A stretch of 5,797 nucleotides of DNA, taken from positions 1-5,797 of the forward strand of contig CALMYW010000408.1 of the NCBI GenBank assembly GCA_937873665.1. The letters run 5' to 3'. Origin of the DNA: an uncultured Sphingorhabdus sp. Its GTDB lineage: Bacteria > Pseudomonadota > Alphaproteobacteria > Sphingomonadales > Sphingomonadaceae. Both the position numbers and the translations under genes were made by a program. The notes under the pieces were generated by a model. That model saw only the letters and a list, made by a program, of their open reading frames with translations. It ran no database searches and was not told where the DNA came from. Position 1 is the stretch's first letter, and each line of letters begins with the position of its first letter. Below are positions 1-5,797 of this stretch, piece by piece.

Positions 1-68
1 CGGGCAAGCAACAGGGTGCTGTCGGGTCGGAAGGCCATGACCGTCAACGATACAGGACGGTCGTGACG
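1..68 (-). pseudogene. possible fragment of a WD40-repeat protein, running off the left edge
   Basis: Reading the minus strand after an in-frame TAA (69-71), the frame stays open to the window edge and gives 22 residues containing HDRPVSLTVMAFRPDSTLLL. This resembles the core of a WD40 blade (typically a GH, then V..VAFSPDG..LAS). An ATG lies at 38-36, but no Shine-Dalgarno sequence precedes it. Either a gene starts here and runs left, or this is a 5'-truncated remnant abutting the permease region. The stretch is very short, so the resemblance is suggestive only. Confidence 0.22.
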
Positions 69-160
69 TTATGAAATTTCATTGAACTGAGACCGGGCCG
101 TCGCGCCTGCTTGATGTTTTTGCTCAATTGAGTCGCCGTTGCGTGGCAGCCGCCGCTCAT
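44..160 (-). CDS. small ORF of 38 aa after the permease gene, possibly a truncated gene
   Basis: An ATG at 160-158 opens a 38-codon frame beginning MSGGCHATATQLSKN and ending in TVLYR. A GAGG lies 8 nt upstream. The start lies 10 nt past the point where the permease would end if read through the right-hand copy of the local duplication (stop at 171-173), so it would once have been positioned as the next gene of an operon. I do not recognise the protein. The N-terminal Cys-His resembles the start of some small metal-binding or cation-diffusion-facilitator proteins, so it could be the stub of a truncated transporter. This is speculative, and the frame may be chance. Confidence 0.25.
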   Translation of the reverse strand: MSGGCHATATQLSKNIKQARRPGLSSMKFHNVTTVLYR

Positions 161-176
161 CGTGATGGCCTCACTT

Positions 177-289
177 GGCCGCGCGCACGAGGGCGCGCGA
201 GCAACGCGTATTGATCAGGAAGCCCACCGCCCTACCGGGCCCGCGCGCAGGGGGGCGCGGGAGCACCGGATTTTAAAGAGAACCCCCAC
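177..289. repeat. imperfect tandem duplication at the 3' end of the permease gene
   Basis: Bases 177-227 and 238-289 align with about 38 of 51 positions identical and one single-base gap, at a period of 61-62 bp. Both units carry a GCGCGCA block, a GAGCA block and a terminal CCCAC. Translated on the minus strand, the left unit (in an alternate frame) gives VGFLINTRCSRALVRAAK and then a stop, while the right unit (in the permease frame) gives VGVLFKIRCSRAPLRAG. The residues shared are VG, L, RCSRA and RA. The period is not a multiple of three, so the permease frame enters the second unit out of phase and stops at 215. The neighbouring G/C homopolymers (291-302) raise the possibility of a sequence or assembly error. 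Confidence 0.7.
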
Positions 290-2227
290 GGGGGCCCCCC
301 CCGCCACTATCAACTGGGCCGTCAAGGACTGCCATGACGGGTAGACACCGAGCCAGTCGATGCGCGGAGCCGCGATCAACCCCTGGGCTACCCAGCCCGC
401 CTCCTGCAAAGCCGCCATCCCCTTGCCTACCAGCACCACGGCGAGCACCGCGATCAGGATTGAACTGATTGAGAAGAACTGACCAATGGGAAGTCGCTTG
501 CTCACGCGCAGCAGCCAGTACGCCACCGCGGCCAGCGCAGCACTGCCCGCAACCAAACCGGCCACGATCGCGCCGCCATTGCGCTCGCTCCACATGGCGA
601 TGAAGAACAGGATCGTCTCGAACACCTCGCGATAGACCGCGATGAAGGCGAGCGAGAACAGGAAGATCGCCGAGCGGCGTGTCAACGCGGCCGACATCTT
701 GGCGTGCAAGTACTGCTGCCAGCGGCCGGCCAGGCTTTTCTGGTGCATCCAGATGCCCACGCTCAGCAGGACGATGGCTGCGAACAGCGATGACAGCCCT
801 TCGGTCACTTCGCGATTGGCGCCACTGACACCGACGAGATAGGTAGCCACCGCCCAAGTGACGCCTCCTGCCAGCAACGCGCCGATCCAGCCAGCGTGCA
901 CATACCGCAATACCTCGGGGCGCTCGGCCTTACGCAAGAAGGCGATCATGCCTATCACGATCAGCAGGGCCTCCAGGCCCTCGCGCAGCAGGATGGTGAA
1001 ACTGCCGAGGAAGGCGGTCGTGGTATCGGTATGACTGTCCTGTAATACCAACTCCGCGCGATCGAACAGGGTCGTGATCTGCGCAGCTTGCGCGGTCAGA
1101 TCCGCATCCGATGCGCCTCGCCCGACCTGAGCGCGGAATTGGCCCATCGCGGTTTCGATCTCGCGCATCAGCGGGCGATCCCGGGCGGCCAACGTTGGCT
1201 CGACCGGCTCGACGCCGTCCAGGTACGCCGACAGGGCCAGGGCTTTGGCTTGCGCAGTGTGGCCGGTGTCAGAGGCCTCCAGCGCCTTGTCCAGGCGTTG
1301 GCGCGCGATCAGGAATGAGCCGGCAAGCGCTTTTTCCTTGGATGACACGGCATCAGGTTGAGCACGCAGATACGCGGTGATGGCTTTCGCCTCGGCGGCC
1401 TGCATCACCTGTACCAGATCGGCTTCGCTTGAGCGCGACAACGCTTCGAGCGACGGGACGGCGGCATGTAGCTTCGGGTCATCGCGCCACAATGTTTCAC
1501 CCTTTGCCTGTTGCTCCGGTCCGTACGCGATCCCGCCGACATAGAACGCCAGAGCCCAACGGTCGGCTTCCGACAGATGGGCGAAGCTGGTCATGGCCGT
1601 TCCCGGCAGCCCTTGCGAAATCACCTGGTACAGCGCGAGCGGACTGCGTTGAGCTGCACGCTGCGCATCGGCAAATGCGATCGGCCTCGGATCGAGGCTA
1701 GCTGCCGCCGGTCCATCGCCATGCCCTGTGGGGCCATGGCATGCCGCGCACTGCTGGACATATAGCGGTGCGGCAGACGCCACGTTGGGCGGCGTCTTGG
1801 GCGTGGTCTCGATTCGGTAAGCGATAATCAGTTCGTTGGCGAGGGCATGCGCGGTCCTGGCTACCGTCTCGGGTGGTTCACGGCGTGCAATTTGCGCGTC
1901 CAATCGATCAGCGGCGGCGAGCAGGGTCGATTGCTGTGGCTGTGCGGGCAACGCTTCCAACTTGCTGCGCACAGTGCGGGAGAACTCCTGCATCTCGGCG
2001 TACTCGCCCGCCGCCACCACCTGCCCATCGCGCACAGCGCCGACGTAGTCGACCGCGATGTACTCAAGCAGCTGCCAGGCTTGGCGGGCCTCTGCCTGCG
2101 GATCGGCAGCCCAGGCAGAACCGAGGCCGGCGCAAATCAGCCCTGCGAGGACAACCCACTGCTTCCAAACTTGAATTTTTGACCGCACAGAACCGCCCGT
2201 TGAGCCTGCGCACAGGGCGCTTGGCAT
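215..2227 (-). CDS. cytochrome c/FTR1-family iron (or lead) permease, PbrT-like
   Basis: This is a predicted inner-membrane metal-uptake permease with a periplasmic heme domain, 670 aa from the ATG at 2227. Residues 15-41 form a signal peptide (KIQVWK, hydrophobic core, then GSAWA-ADPQ). A helical periplasmic region follows. A c-type heme site CAACH is at 160-164, with Met212 (GTAM) as the likely second ligand. The C-terminal membrane domain begins near 403 and carries three REXXE motifs, REGLE (415-419), REVTE (472-476) and REVFE (533-537), the iron-binding signature of FTR1. The family moves ferric iron; the homologue PbrT takes up Pb(II). The ATG has no clear Shine-Dalgarno and would leave a leader of only about 12 nt from the predicted promoter; GTG at 2188 gives a more normal signal peptide and is a good alternative start. 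The last ~28 residues come from a duplicated, frame-shifted end. It is divergent from the MerR gene, whose operator drives it. The family call is secure; the metal is not. Confidence 0.93.
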   Translation of the reverse strand: MPSALCAGSTGGSVRSKIQVWKQWVVLAGLICAGLGSAWAADPQAEARQAWQLLEYIAVDYVGAVRDGQVVAAGEYAEMQEFSRTVRSKLEALPAQPQQSTLLAAADRLDAQIARREPPETVARTAHALANELIIAYRIETTPKTPPNVASAAPLYVQQCAACHGPTGHGDGPAAASLDPRPIAFADAQRAAQRSPLALYQVISQGLPGTAMTSFAHLSEADRWALAFYVGGIAYGPEQQAKGETLWRDDPKLHAAVPSLEALSRSSEADLVQVMQAAEAKAITAYLRAQPDAVSSKEKALAGSFLIARQRLDKALEASDTGHTAQAKALALSAYLDGVEPVEPTLAARDRPLMREIETAMGQFRAQVGRGASDADLTAQAAQITTLFDRAELVLQDSHTDTTTAFLGSFTILLREGLEALLIVIGMIAFLRKAERPEVLRYVHAGWIGALLAGGVTWAVATYLVGVSGANREVTEGLSSLFAAIVLLSVGIWMHQKSLAGRWQQYLHAKMSAALTRRSAIFLFSLAFIAVYREVFETILFFIAMWSERNGGAIVAGLVAGSAALAAVAYWLLRVSKRLPIGQFFSISSILIAVLAVVLVGKGMAALQEAGWVAQGLIAAPRIDWLGVYPSWQSLTAQLIVAGGAPVGVLFKIRCSRAPLRAGPVGRWAS

Positions 2228-2245
2228 GGAATCCGAAGGAGCCCC

Positions 2246-2276
2246 AGAATAAAGTCCGTAGTAGCTACAGAGTCAA
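2246..2276 (-). promoter_or_regulatory. MerR-type promoter and operator for the permease gene
   Basis: On the minus strand a -35 element TTGACT (2276-2271) and a -10 element TATTCT (2251-2246) are separated by 19 bp. This over-long spacer is the hallmark of promoters that MerR-family activators open by untwisting the DNA. The spacer region holds an imperfect dyad, ACTCTGTAG, CTA, CTACGGACT (2273-2253), with 7 of 9 arm positions complementary. It closely resembles the operators of zntA and pbrA as I recall them. Transcription should start near 2239. The same site probably lets the regulator repress its own gene. A weak plus-strand promoter for merR may be TTGGCA (2221-2226) with CAGAAT (2245-2250). 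Confidence 0.88.
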
Positions 2277-2281
2277 GCGAG

Positions 2282-2692
2282 ATGCGAATGAAAATCAGTA
2301 AGGCGGCAACCGCCAGCGGCTGCCATCTGGAAACCATCCGCTATTACGAGCGTATCGGGCTGATGCCCTGCCCGGAGCGCTCCGGCAGTGGATATCGCTC
2401 GTACGAGCATGCCGATGTCGAGCGGCTGCGCTTTATCACCCGCGGCCGCGACCTTGGCTTCAGCTTGGAAGAAATCCGCAGCCTGCTGCGCCTGGCGCAG
2501 GACCCCGACCTGTCTTGCGGGGAGGTTGATCAACTGGCGCGCAAGCACCTGGGCGACATCCAGGCTCGGCTCGCGGACCTGCAACGCATGGCCAGTGAAC
2601 TGGCACGGACCATCGGCGCCTGCCATGGCGACGAGCGCGGCACCTGCACGATTCTGGAAACCTTGCGGCAACCCGCTGCGATCGAGCCATGA
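2282..2692 (+). CDS. MerR-family divalent-metal-responsive transcriptional regulator (PbrR/ZntR/CadR-like)
   Basis: This is a 136-aa cytoplasmic DNA-binding metal sensor, normal length for the family. The winged helix-turn-helix occupies about residues 3-70, with the signature TIRYYERIGL (18-27) and GYRSYEHADVERL. A dimerisation helix follows (about 80-112), then the metal-binding loop. Candidate ligands are Cys79, Cys114 and Cys122. Cys79 matches the cysteine of sensors for divalent ions (Hg, Zn, Cd, Pb); copper sensors such as CueR have serine there. The Cys114-x7-Cys122 spacing, however, equals that of CueR, so the exact metal is open. ATG codons at 2282 and 2288 are both possible; most relatives start MKI, which favours 2288. 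It is divergent from the permease gene, with its operator between them, and its stop overlaps the nadE start as ATGA. Confidence 0.94.
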   Translation: MRMKISKAATASGCHLETIRYYERIGLMPCPERSGSGYRSYEHADVERLRFITRGRDLGFSLEEIRSLLRLAQDPDLSCGEVDQLARKHLGDIQARLADLQRMASELARTIGACHGDERGTCTILETLRQPAAIEP

Positions 2693-4323
2693 CATCGACG
2701 CTTCGGCTGGCCTTGGCACAATTCGATTTCCCTGTTGGAGACCTGATCGGGAATACCGAACGCATCATTGCGTTCATCTCCGAAGCTCGCGACATGCATG
2801 GCGCCGATCTGGTGCTGTTCCCCGAATTGGCAGTCAGCGGCTATCCCCCCGAGGATCTACTGCTGCGACCGAGTTTCCTGGCTGAGTGCGAGGCCGCCAT
2901 CAGACGTATCGCCGCGACCACCCGCGGCATCGTCGCCGTTGTGGGCTGGCCGGAAGCGGCCGGCGCCGTGGTCTATAACGCGACCAGCGTTTTGCGCGAC
3001 GGTGCCGTCGCGGCTACCTACCGCAAGCGCGACCTGCCCAACTACGCCGTCTTCGACGAACGCCGCTACTTCGCCATCGATCCGGACGGTGGCGCGTGCG
3101 TGTTCGACGTGAAAGGCGTGCCGGTCGGATTGTTGATCTGCCAGGACCTCTGGGGGCTGGAGCCGCTCGTCGAAACCGCTGCGGCTGGCGCGCGGCTGGT
3201 GCTTGTGCCCAATGCATCACCGTTCGAACGCGACAAACACGCCGAACGCGATGCGCTGCTCGCCGAGCGCACACGTGACACCGGCGTCGCGATTGCATAC
3301 GGCAATGTCGTAGGCGGTCAGGACGACATCGTGTTCGACGGTGCCTCGCTGTTGGCCGACAGCGACGGACACGTGCACCCGGCAGCGGTCGCCTTCGAGC
3401 CTCATTGGTTACTTGCGGACTTTGACGCGTCGGCGCGTCGCCTGCAGCCGGTGTCATGGCCGGTGGAGGGCGATGAAAGCCGCGATGGACTCGCGTGGCG
3501 CGCCGTGGTGCTGGGCACGCGCGACTACTGCCGCAAGAACGGCTTTGATCGTGTCTGGGTCGGCCTGTCGGGCGGTCTCGATTCCGCAGTGGTACTCGCG
3601 GTGGCGGTGGATGCGTTCGGCGCCGATCGCGTCACCGCCGTGCGACTACCGTCGCGTTACACCGCCGCCCTGTCGAATGACCTGGCTGAGGAGCAGTGCC
3701 GGCAATTGGAGGTGCACCTGGTGACGCTGTCGATCGAGGAGCCGTTCCGAGGTTTTTTGGACGCCTTGGCACCCTTGTTCGCGCAGATGCCCGTCGATGC
3801 GACCGAGGAGAATCTGCAATCGCGCACCCGCGGCGCGCTGCTGATGGCCTTGTCGAACAAGTTCGGGGGGTTATTGCTGACCACTGGCAACAAGAGCGAG
3901 TACGCCGTCGGCTACACCACGATCTACGGCGACATGTGCGGTGGCTACGCGCCGATCAAGGACCTCTACAAGACCGAGGTCTATGCCCTCGCCCGCTGGC
4001 GTAACGCTGTGGCTGGCGCACCCGTCATTCCATGGGGCGTGATCAATCGTCCGCCCTCGGCGGAGTTGCGGGCCGACCAAAAGGATCAGGACACATTACC
4101 GGCCTACGATGTCCTCGATGCCGTCCTGTTTCGCTACATCGACCAGGAACAGTCGCGGGACGAGATCATCGCGGCGGGTTTCGCGCCAGAGACCATAGAC
4201 CTCGTGCTGGGACTCGTACGTCTCAGTGAATGGAAGCGCCATCAGGCTGCGCCGGGGCCGAAGGGGTCGCGACGCCCGTTCGGTCGAGAGCGGCGATACC
4301 CGATCACCAATGGCTATCGCTAG
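2689..4323 (+). CDS. nadE: glutamine-dependent NAD+ synthetase
   Basis: This enzyme performs the last step of NAD+ synthesis: ATP-dependent amidation of nicotinic acid adenine dinucleotide with ammonia released from glutamine. It is cytosolic, 544 aa, full length for the two-domain form. The N-terminal nitrilase-like glutaminase (about 1-250) has the triad Glu46 (FPELAVSGYPPEDLL), Lys113 (YRKRDLPNY) and Cys151 (LLICQDLW). The C-terminal synthetase (about 265-544) has the ATP-pyrophosphatase loop SGGLDS (294-299), then LLTTGNKSEYAVGY and the conserved end FGRERRYPITNGYR. No key residue is missing. The ATG lies inside the merR stop (ATGA, 2689-2692) with only a weak ribosome-binding site, so translation is probably coupled to merR. 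Lying between a metal sensor and an integrase, it may be an extra copy of a normally housekeeping gene; a resident copy beside an insertion is the alternative. Confidence 0.97.
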   Translation: MTSTLRLALAQFDFPVGDLIGNTERIIAFISEARDMHGADLVLFPELAVSGYPPEDLLLRPSFLAECEAAIRRIAATTRGIVAVVGWPEAAGAVVYNATSVLRDGAVAATYRKRDLPNYAVFDERRYFAIDPDGGACVFDVKGVPVGLLICQDLWGLEPLVETAAAGARLVLVPNASPFERDKHAERDALLAERTRDTGVAIAYGNVVGGQDDIVFDGASLLADSDGHVHPAAVAFEPHWLLADFDASARRLQPVSWPVEGDESRDGLAWRAVVLGTRDYCRKNGFDRVWVGLSGGLDSAVVLAVAVDAFGADRVTAVRLPSRYTAALSNDLAEEQCRQLEVHLVTLSIEEPFRGFLDALAPLFAQMPVDATEENLQSRTRGALLMALSNKFGGLLLTTGNKSEYAVGYTTIYGDMCGGYAPIKDLYKTEVYALARWRNAVAGAPVIPWGVINRPPSAELRADQKDQDTLPAYDVLDAVLFRYIDQEQSRDEIIAAGFAPETIDLVLGLVRLSEWKRHQAAPGPKGSRRPFGRERRYPITNGYR

Positions 4324-4350
4324 ACCGTGCTCATAACGCGCCGGCACGGT
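4324..4350. terminator. inverted repeat after nadE, weak terminator candidate
   Basis: ACCGTGC (4324-4330) and GCACGGT (4344-4350) form a perfect 7-bp stem around a 13-nt loop, starting one base after the nadE stop. No T-run follows on either strand, so it does not look like a standard intrinsic terminator. It lies between two convergent genes, where some 3' end processing or termination is expected. No better terminator is visible in 4324-4405. Confidence 0.25.
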
Positions 4351-4405
4351 GCTCTGCCTCCTGAGTCCGCTTTGGGCCTTTTGAGACTTTGGCTGATCTC
4401 GCAAG

Positions 4406-5641
4406 TTAGCTGTGACAGCTACTCTTCAAACCATCCAGGTAGTCCGCCCATGCCTGCATCATTTCTCGACGCTTGGGCAGGTATTCGGCCATGTTGTATA
4501 CGCCCTCCGTGCCTCCGACCTTGTGGGACAACTGGGCCTCGACTGCTTCGCGCGGCCAGCCCAACTCACGCAGCCGAGTCGATGCCATGTGACGGAAGCC
4601 GTGCCCGACCATTTCGTCCTTGAAGCCGATGCGCGCCAACGCCGCATTGATGGCACCATCACTCATGTGTCGCTTCTGGTCACGTGCTCCGGGAAACAGG
4701 AAGCGGTCACGCCCGGTCAGTACATGAAGCTCTCGCAAGATGGCGATGGCTTGGGTAGACAGAGGAATCACGTGCGGCGATGTGTCGGGATCCTCCTTCT
4801 CTCTCTTGCGTAACTTCCGAATAGCCGGGGGCACCATGTAAGCCGGGTTCTCACCGTCAAGGTCGAACTGCGCCCACTCGGCCATACGGATCTCACCAGG
4901 GCGGCAGAACCAGAGAGGGGCAAGCTTCAGAGCGCAGGCGACCGGAAAAGTACCGCCGAACCCGTCGATCGCCCGCAGCAGGTCACCTACCCGCTTTGGA
5001 TCCGTGATCGTCGGATAGCGCTGCTTCACCATGTCGCGGCGGGACGGAAGGGCCTCGCTTAAGTCCGCAGCCGGGTCACGCTCTGCTCTGGCGGTCGCAA
5101 CCGCGAACTTGAACACACGACTCAATTGAAACCGGAGTCGATGTGCCTGCTCCAGGTGACCGGCCTTGGACAGACGCTCGATTAGGGGGCGGATGTCGGC
5201 GACCCCCAATGCCGCCACCGGCCTTCCTCCGATGAACGGGAAGGCGTGATTTTCCAGCCTGCCCTGCTCCTTCTCGAAGTTCTTGTCTGTCCAGCCCGGC
5301 TTGCGCACCGCGAGCCATTCTCTGGCGAGCACTTCGAAGCTGTTGGCCGCCCGCTCCAGACCTGCGGCCTTCTCAGCCTTGCGGTTCTCGCCCGGATCAA
5401 TGCCGGTTGCGATCTGCTTGCGGGCTGCGTCACGCCTTGCCCGAGCGTCTGCCAAGCCGGTGTCGGGGTAGGTCCCCAAGCTCAGCGTGTTCCGCCTGCC
5501 GGTGACGGGCCGCCGGTAGTCGAACCGCCACCATTTGCCCCCGTCAGGCCTCAGGAGCAGGTAGAGACCGCCCCCGTCGGCCAGCTTGGCTGGCTTTGCG
5601 CAAGGCTTTGCCTTGCGGATGGCAACATCGCTAAGCGCCAT
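4406..5641 (-). CDS. P4-type tyrosine-recombinase integrase
   Basis: This is a site-specific recombinase that would integrate and excise a mobile element between attachment sites, 411 aa from the ATG at 5641-5639. That start is chosen because AGAGGGG lies just upstream and the protein then begins MALSDVAIRKAKP, the usual opening of the family. The N-terminal arm-binding domain (DUF4102-like, about 1-90) includes KLADGGGLYLLL and LSLGTYP. A SAM-like core-binding domain follows (about 100-190). The catalytic domain has Arg247 (CRPGE), HGFR (347-350), His373 (LSHK) and the nucleophile Tyr382 (VYNMAEYL). All expected catalytic residues are present and the C-terminus (MMQAWADYL) is typical, so it appears functional. 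It is convergent with nadE. Its 5' end faces a repeat cluster and a terminator, the usual side for an attachment site. Confidence 0.95.
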   Translation of the reverse strand: MALSDVAIRKAKPCAKPAKLADGGGLYLLLRPDGGKWWRFDYRRPVTGRRNTLSLGTYPDTGLADARARRDAARKQIATGIDPGENRKAEKAAGLERAANSFEVLAREWLAVRKPGWTDKNFEKEQGRLENHAFPFIGGRPVAALGVADIRPLIERLSKAGHLEQAHRLRFQLSRVFKFAVATARAERDPAADLSEALPSRRDMVKQRYPTITDPKRVGDLLRAIDGFGGTFPVACALKLAPLWFCRPGEIRMAEWAQFDLDGENPAYMVPPAIRKLRKREKEDPDTSPHVIPLSTQAIAILRELHVLTGRDRFLFPGARDQKRHMSDGAINAALARIGFKDEMVGHGFRHMASTRLRELGWPREAVEAQLSHKVGGTEGVYNMAEYLPKRREMMQAWADYLDGLKSSCHS

Positions 5642-5653
5642 GCCGAACCCCTC

Positions 5654-5722
5654 TGACGGTAACTGGAATCGAGCGACTCCCCTTACCGTCAACGTTACCG
5701 TCAAAGCTGACGGTATTCCAGT
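5654..5722. repeat. cluster of four TTACCGTCA-type repeats upstream of the integrase gene
   Basis: TTACCGTCAA occurs at 5683-5692 and 5695-5704 (12-bp period). The inverted form TGACGGTA occurs at 5654-5661 and 5708-5715. TACCGTCA (5696-5703) and TGACGGTA (5708-5715) make a perfect 8-bp hairpin with a 4-nt loop. A second nested pair is ACTGGAAT (5662-5669) with ATTCCAGT (5715-5722). The position, in the leader of a P4-type integrase gene, fits arm-type integrase or excisionase binding sites, or an operator controlling int. On the minus strand each direct copy also contains a TTGACG that could act as a -35 element, but I see no good -10 partner. Confidence 0.7.
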
Positions 5723-5753
5723 GGGCGGCCTTGGTCTCCATCGGACGTCGAGC

Positions 5754-5780
5754 AAAGAAAAACCCCTGATTTCTCAGGGG
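5754..5780 (-). terminator. intrinsic terminator for a minus-strand gene beyond the right edge
   Basis: On the minus strand CCCCTGA, a GAAA tetraloop and TCAGGGG form a perfect 7-bp GC-rich stem (5780-5763), directly followed by TTTTTCTTT (5762-5754). This is a strong Rho-independent terminator for a transcription unit entering from the right. In the plus direction the stem is followed only by CTTTTGG, so it may work weakly both ways. Its place just upstream of the integrase would fit the 3' end of the resident gene (often a tRNA) used as the integration target, but that gene is not in the window. Confidence 0.75.
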
Positions 5781-5797
5781 CTTTTGGACTTTCTTGG

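Noticed and set aside
1..66. Plus-strand open frame entering from the left and stopping at 64-66
   Set aside because: Its 21 residues have no recognisable motif and the opposite strand reads more like protein, so there is no support for a gene tail.
71..132. Perfect palindromes ATGAAATTTCAT (71-82) and CTCAATTGAG (123-132)
   Set aside because: They are short, AT-centred and isolated, with no promoter or gene arrangement to give them a role.
273..857. 194-codon open frame on the minus strand inside the permease gene
   Set aside because: It overlaps the membrane domain with conserved REXXE motifs in another frame. Its protein is arginine- and glycine-rich without recognisable domains, as expected from GC-rich shadow frames.
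2273..2719. 148-codon open frame opposite the merR gene
   Set aside because: It is antisense to a clear MerR coding sequence, and its composition and lack of motifs mark it as a shadow.
4408..4420. 13-bp palindrome AGCTGTGACAGCT at the integrase stop codon
   Set aside because: It has only a 6-bp stem with a one-base centre inside coding sequence, and no T-run. It is probably chance.
5642..5755. 38-codon N-terminal extension of the integrase to an ATG at 5755
   Set aside because: The extension covers the repeat array, is not family-like, and the internal ATG at 5641 has a good Shine-Dalgarno and the canonical MALSD start.
4374..5792. Possible direct repeats flanking the integrase: gggccttttgagacttt (4374-4390) and gggcttttggacttt (5778-5792)
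   Set aside because: The match needs two gaps, is short and T-rich, and the right copy overlaps a terminator arm. It is not good evidence of att sites.

Overview
The window is GC-rich proteobacterial DNA. It reads as accessory, island-like DNA: a metal-handling module, an NAD+ synthetase gene and a phage P4-type integrase. The full-length NadE and the cytochrome-FTR1 permease would suit a gamma- or betaproteobacterium, and the NadE reminds me of Xanthomonadaceae, but I could not search to confirm this.

Layout. Bases 1-214 hold no confident gene, only a possible WD40-like fragment running off the left edge and a small ORF behind a Shine-Dalgarno-like GAGG. Bases 215-2227 (minus) encode a periplasmic cytochrome c fused to an FTR1-type iron/lead permease, whose last ~60 bases are caught in an imperfect tandem duplication. 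Bases 2228-2281 form a divergent promoter region with a textbook MerR-type operator/promoter pointing at the permease. Bases 2282-2692 (plus) encode a MerR-family metal sensor. Its stop codon overlaps the start of a complete glutamine-dependent NAD+ synthetase (2689-4323, plus) in an ATGA. A short inverted repeat separates nadE from a convergent, intact P4-like tyrosine integrase (4406-5641, minus). Upstream of the integrase lies a cluster of four TTACCGTCA-type repeats, then a strong minus-strand terminator belonging to something beyond the right edge.

How it may work together. The MerR protein probably senses a divalent soft metal (Cys79, Cys114, Cys122) and switches on the permease from the 19-bp-spacer promoter, as in pbr-type lead systems, where an FTR1 homologue (PbrT) is controlled by PbrR. 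The unusual point is that the regulator is translationally coupled to nadE, which puts NAD+ synthesis in the same transcription unit as a metal sensor. Whether nadE is a metal-linked accessory copy or the resident housekeeping gene that the other genes landed beside cannot be decided from this window.
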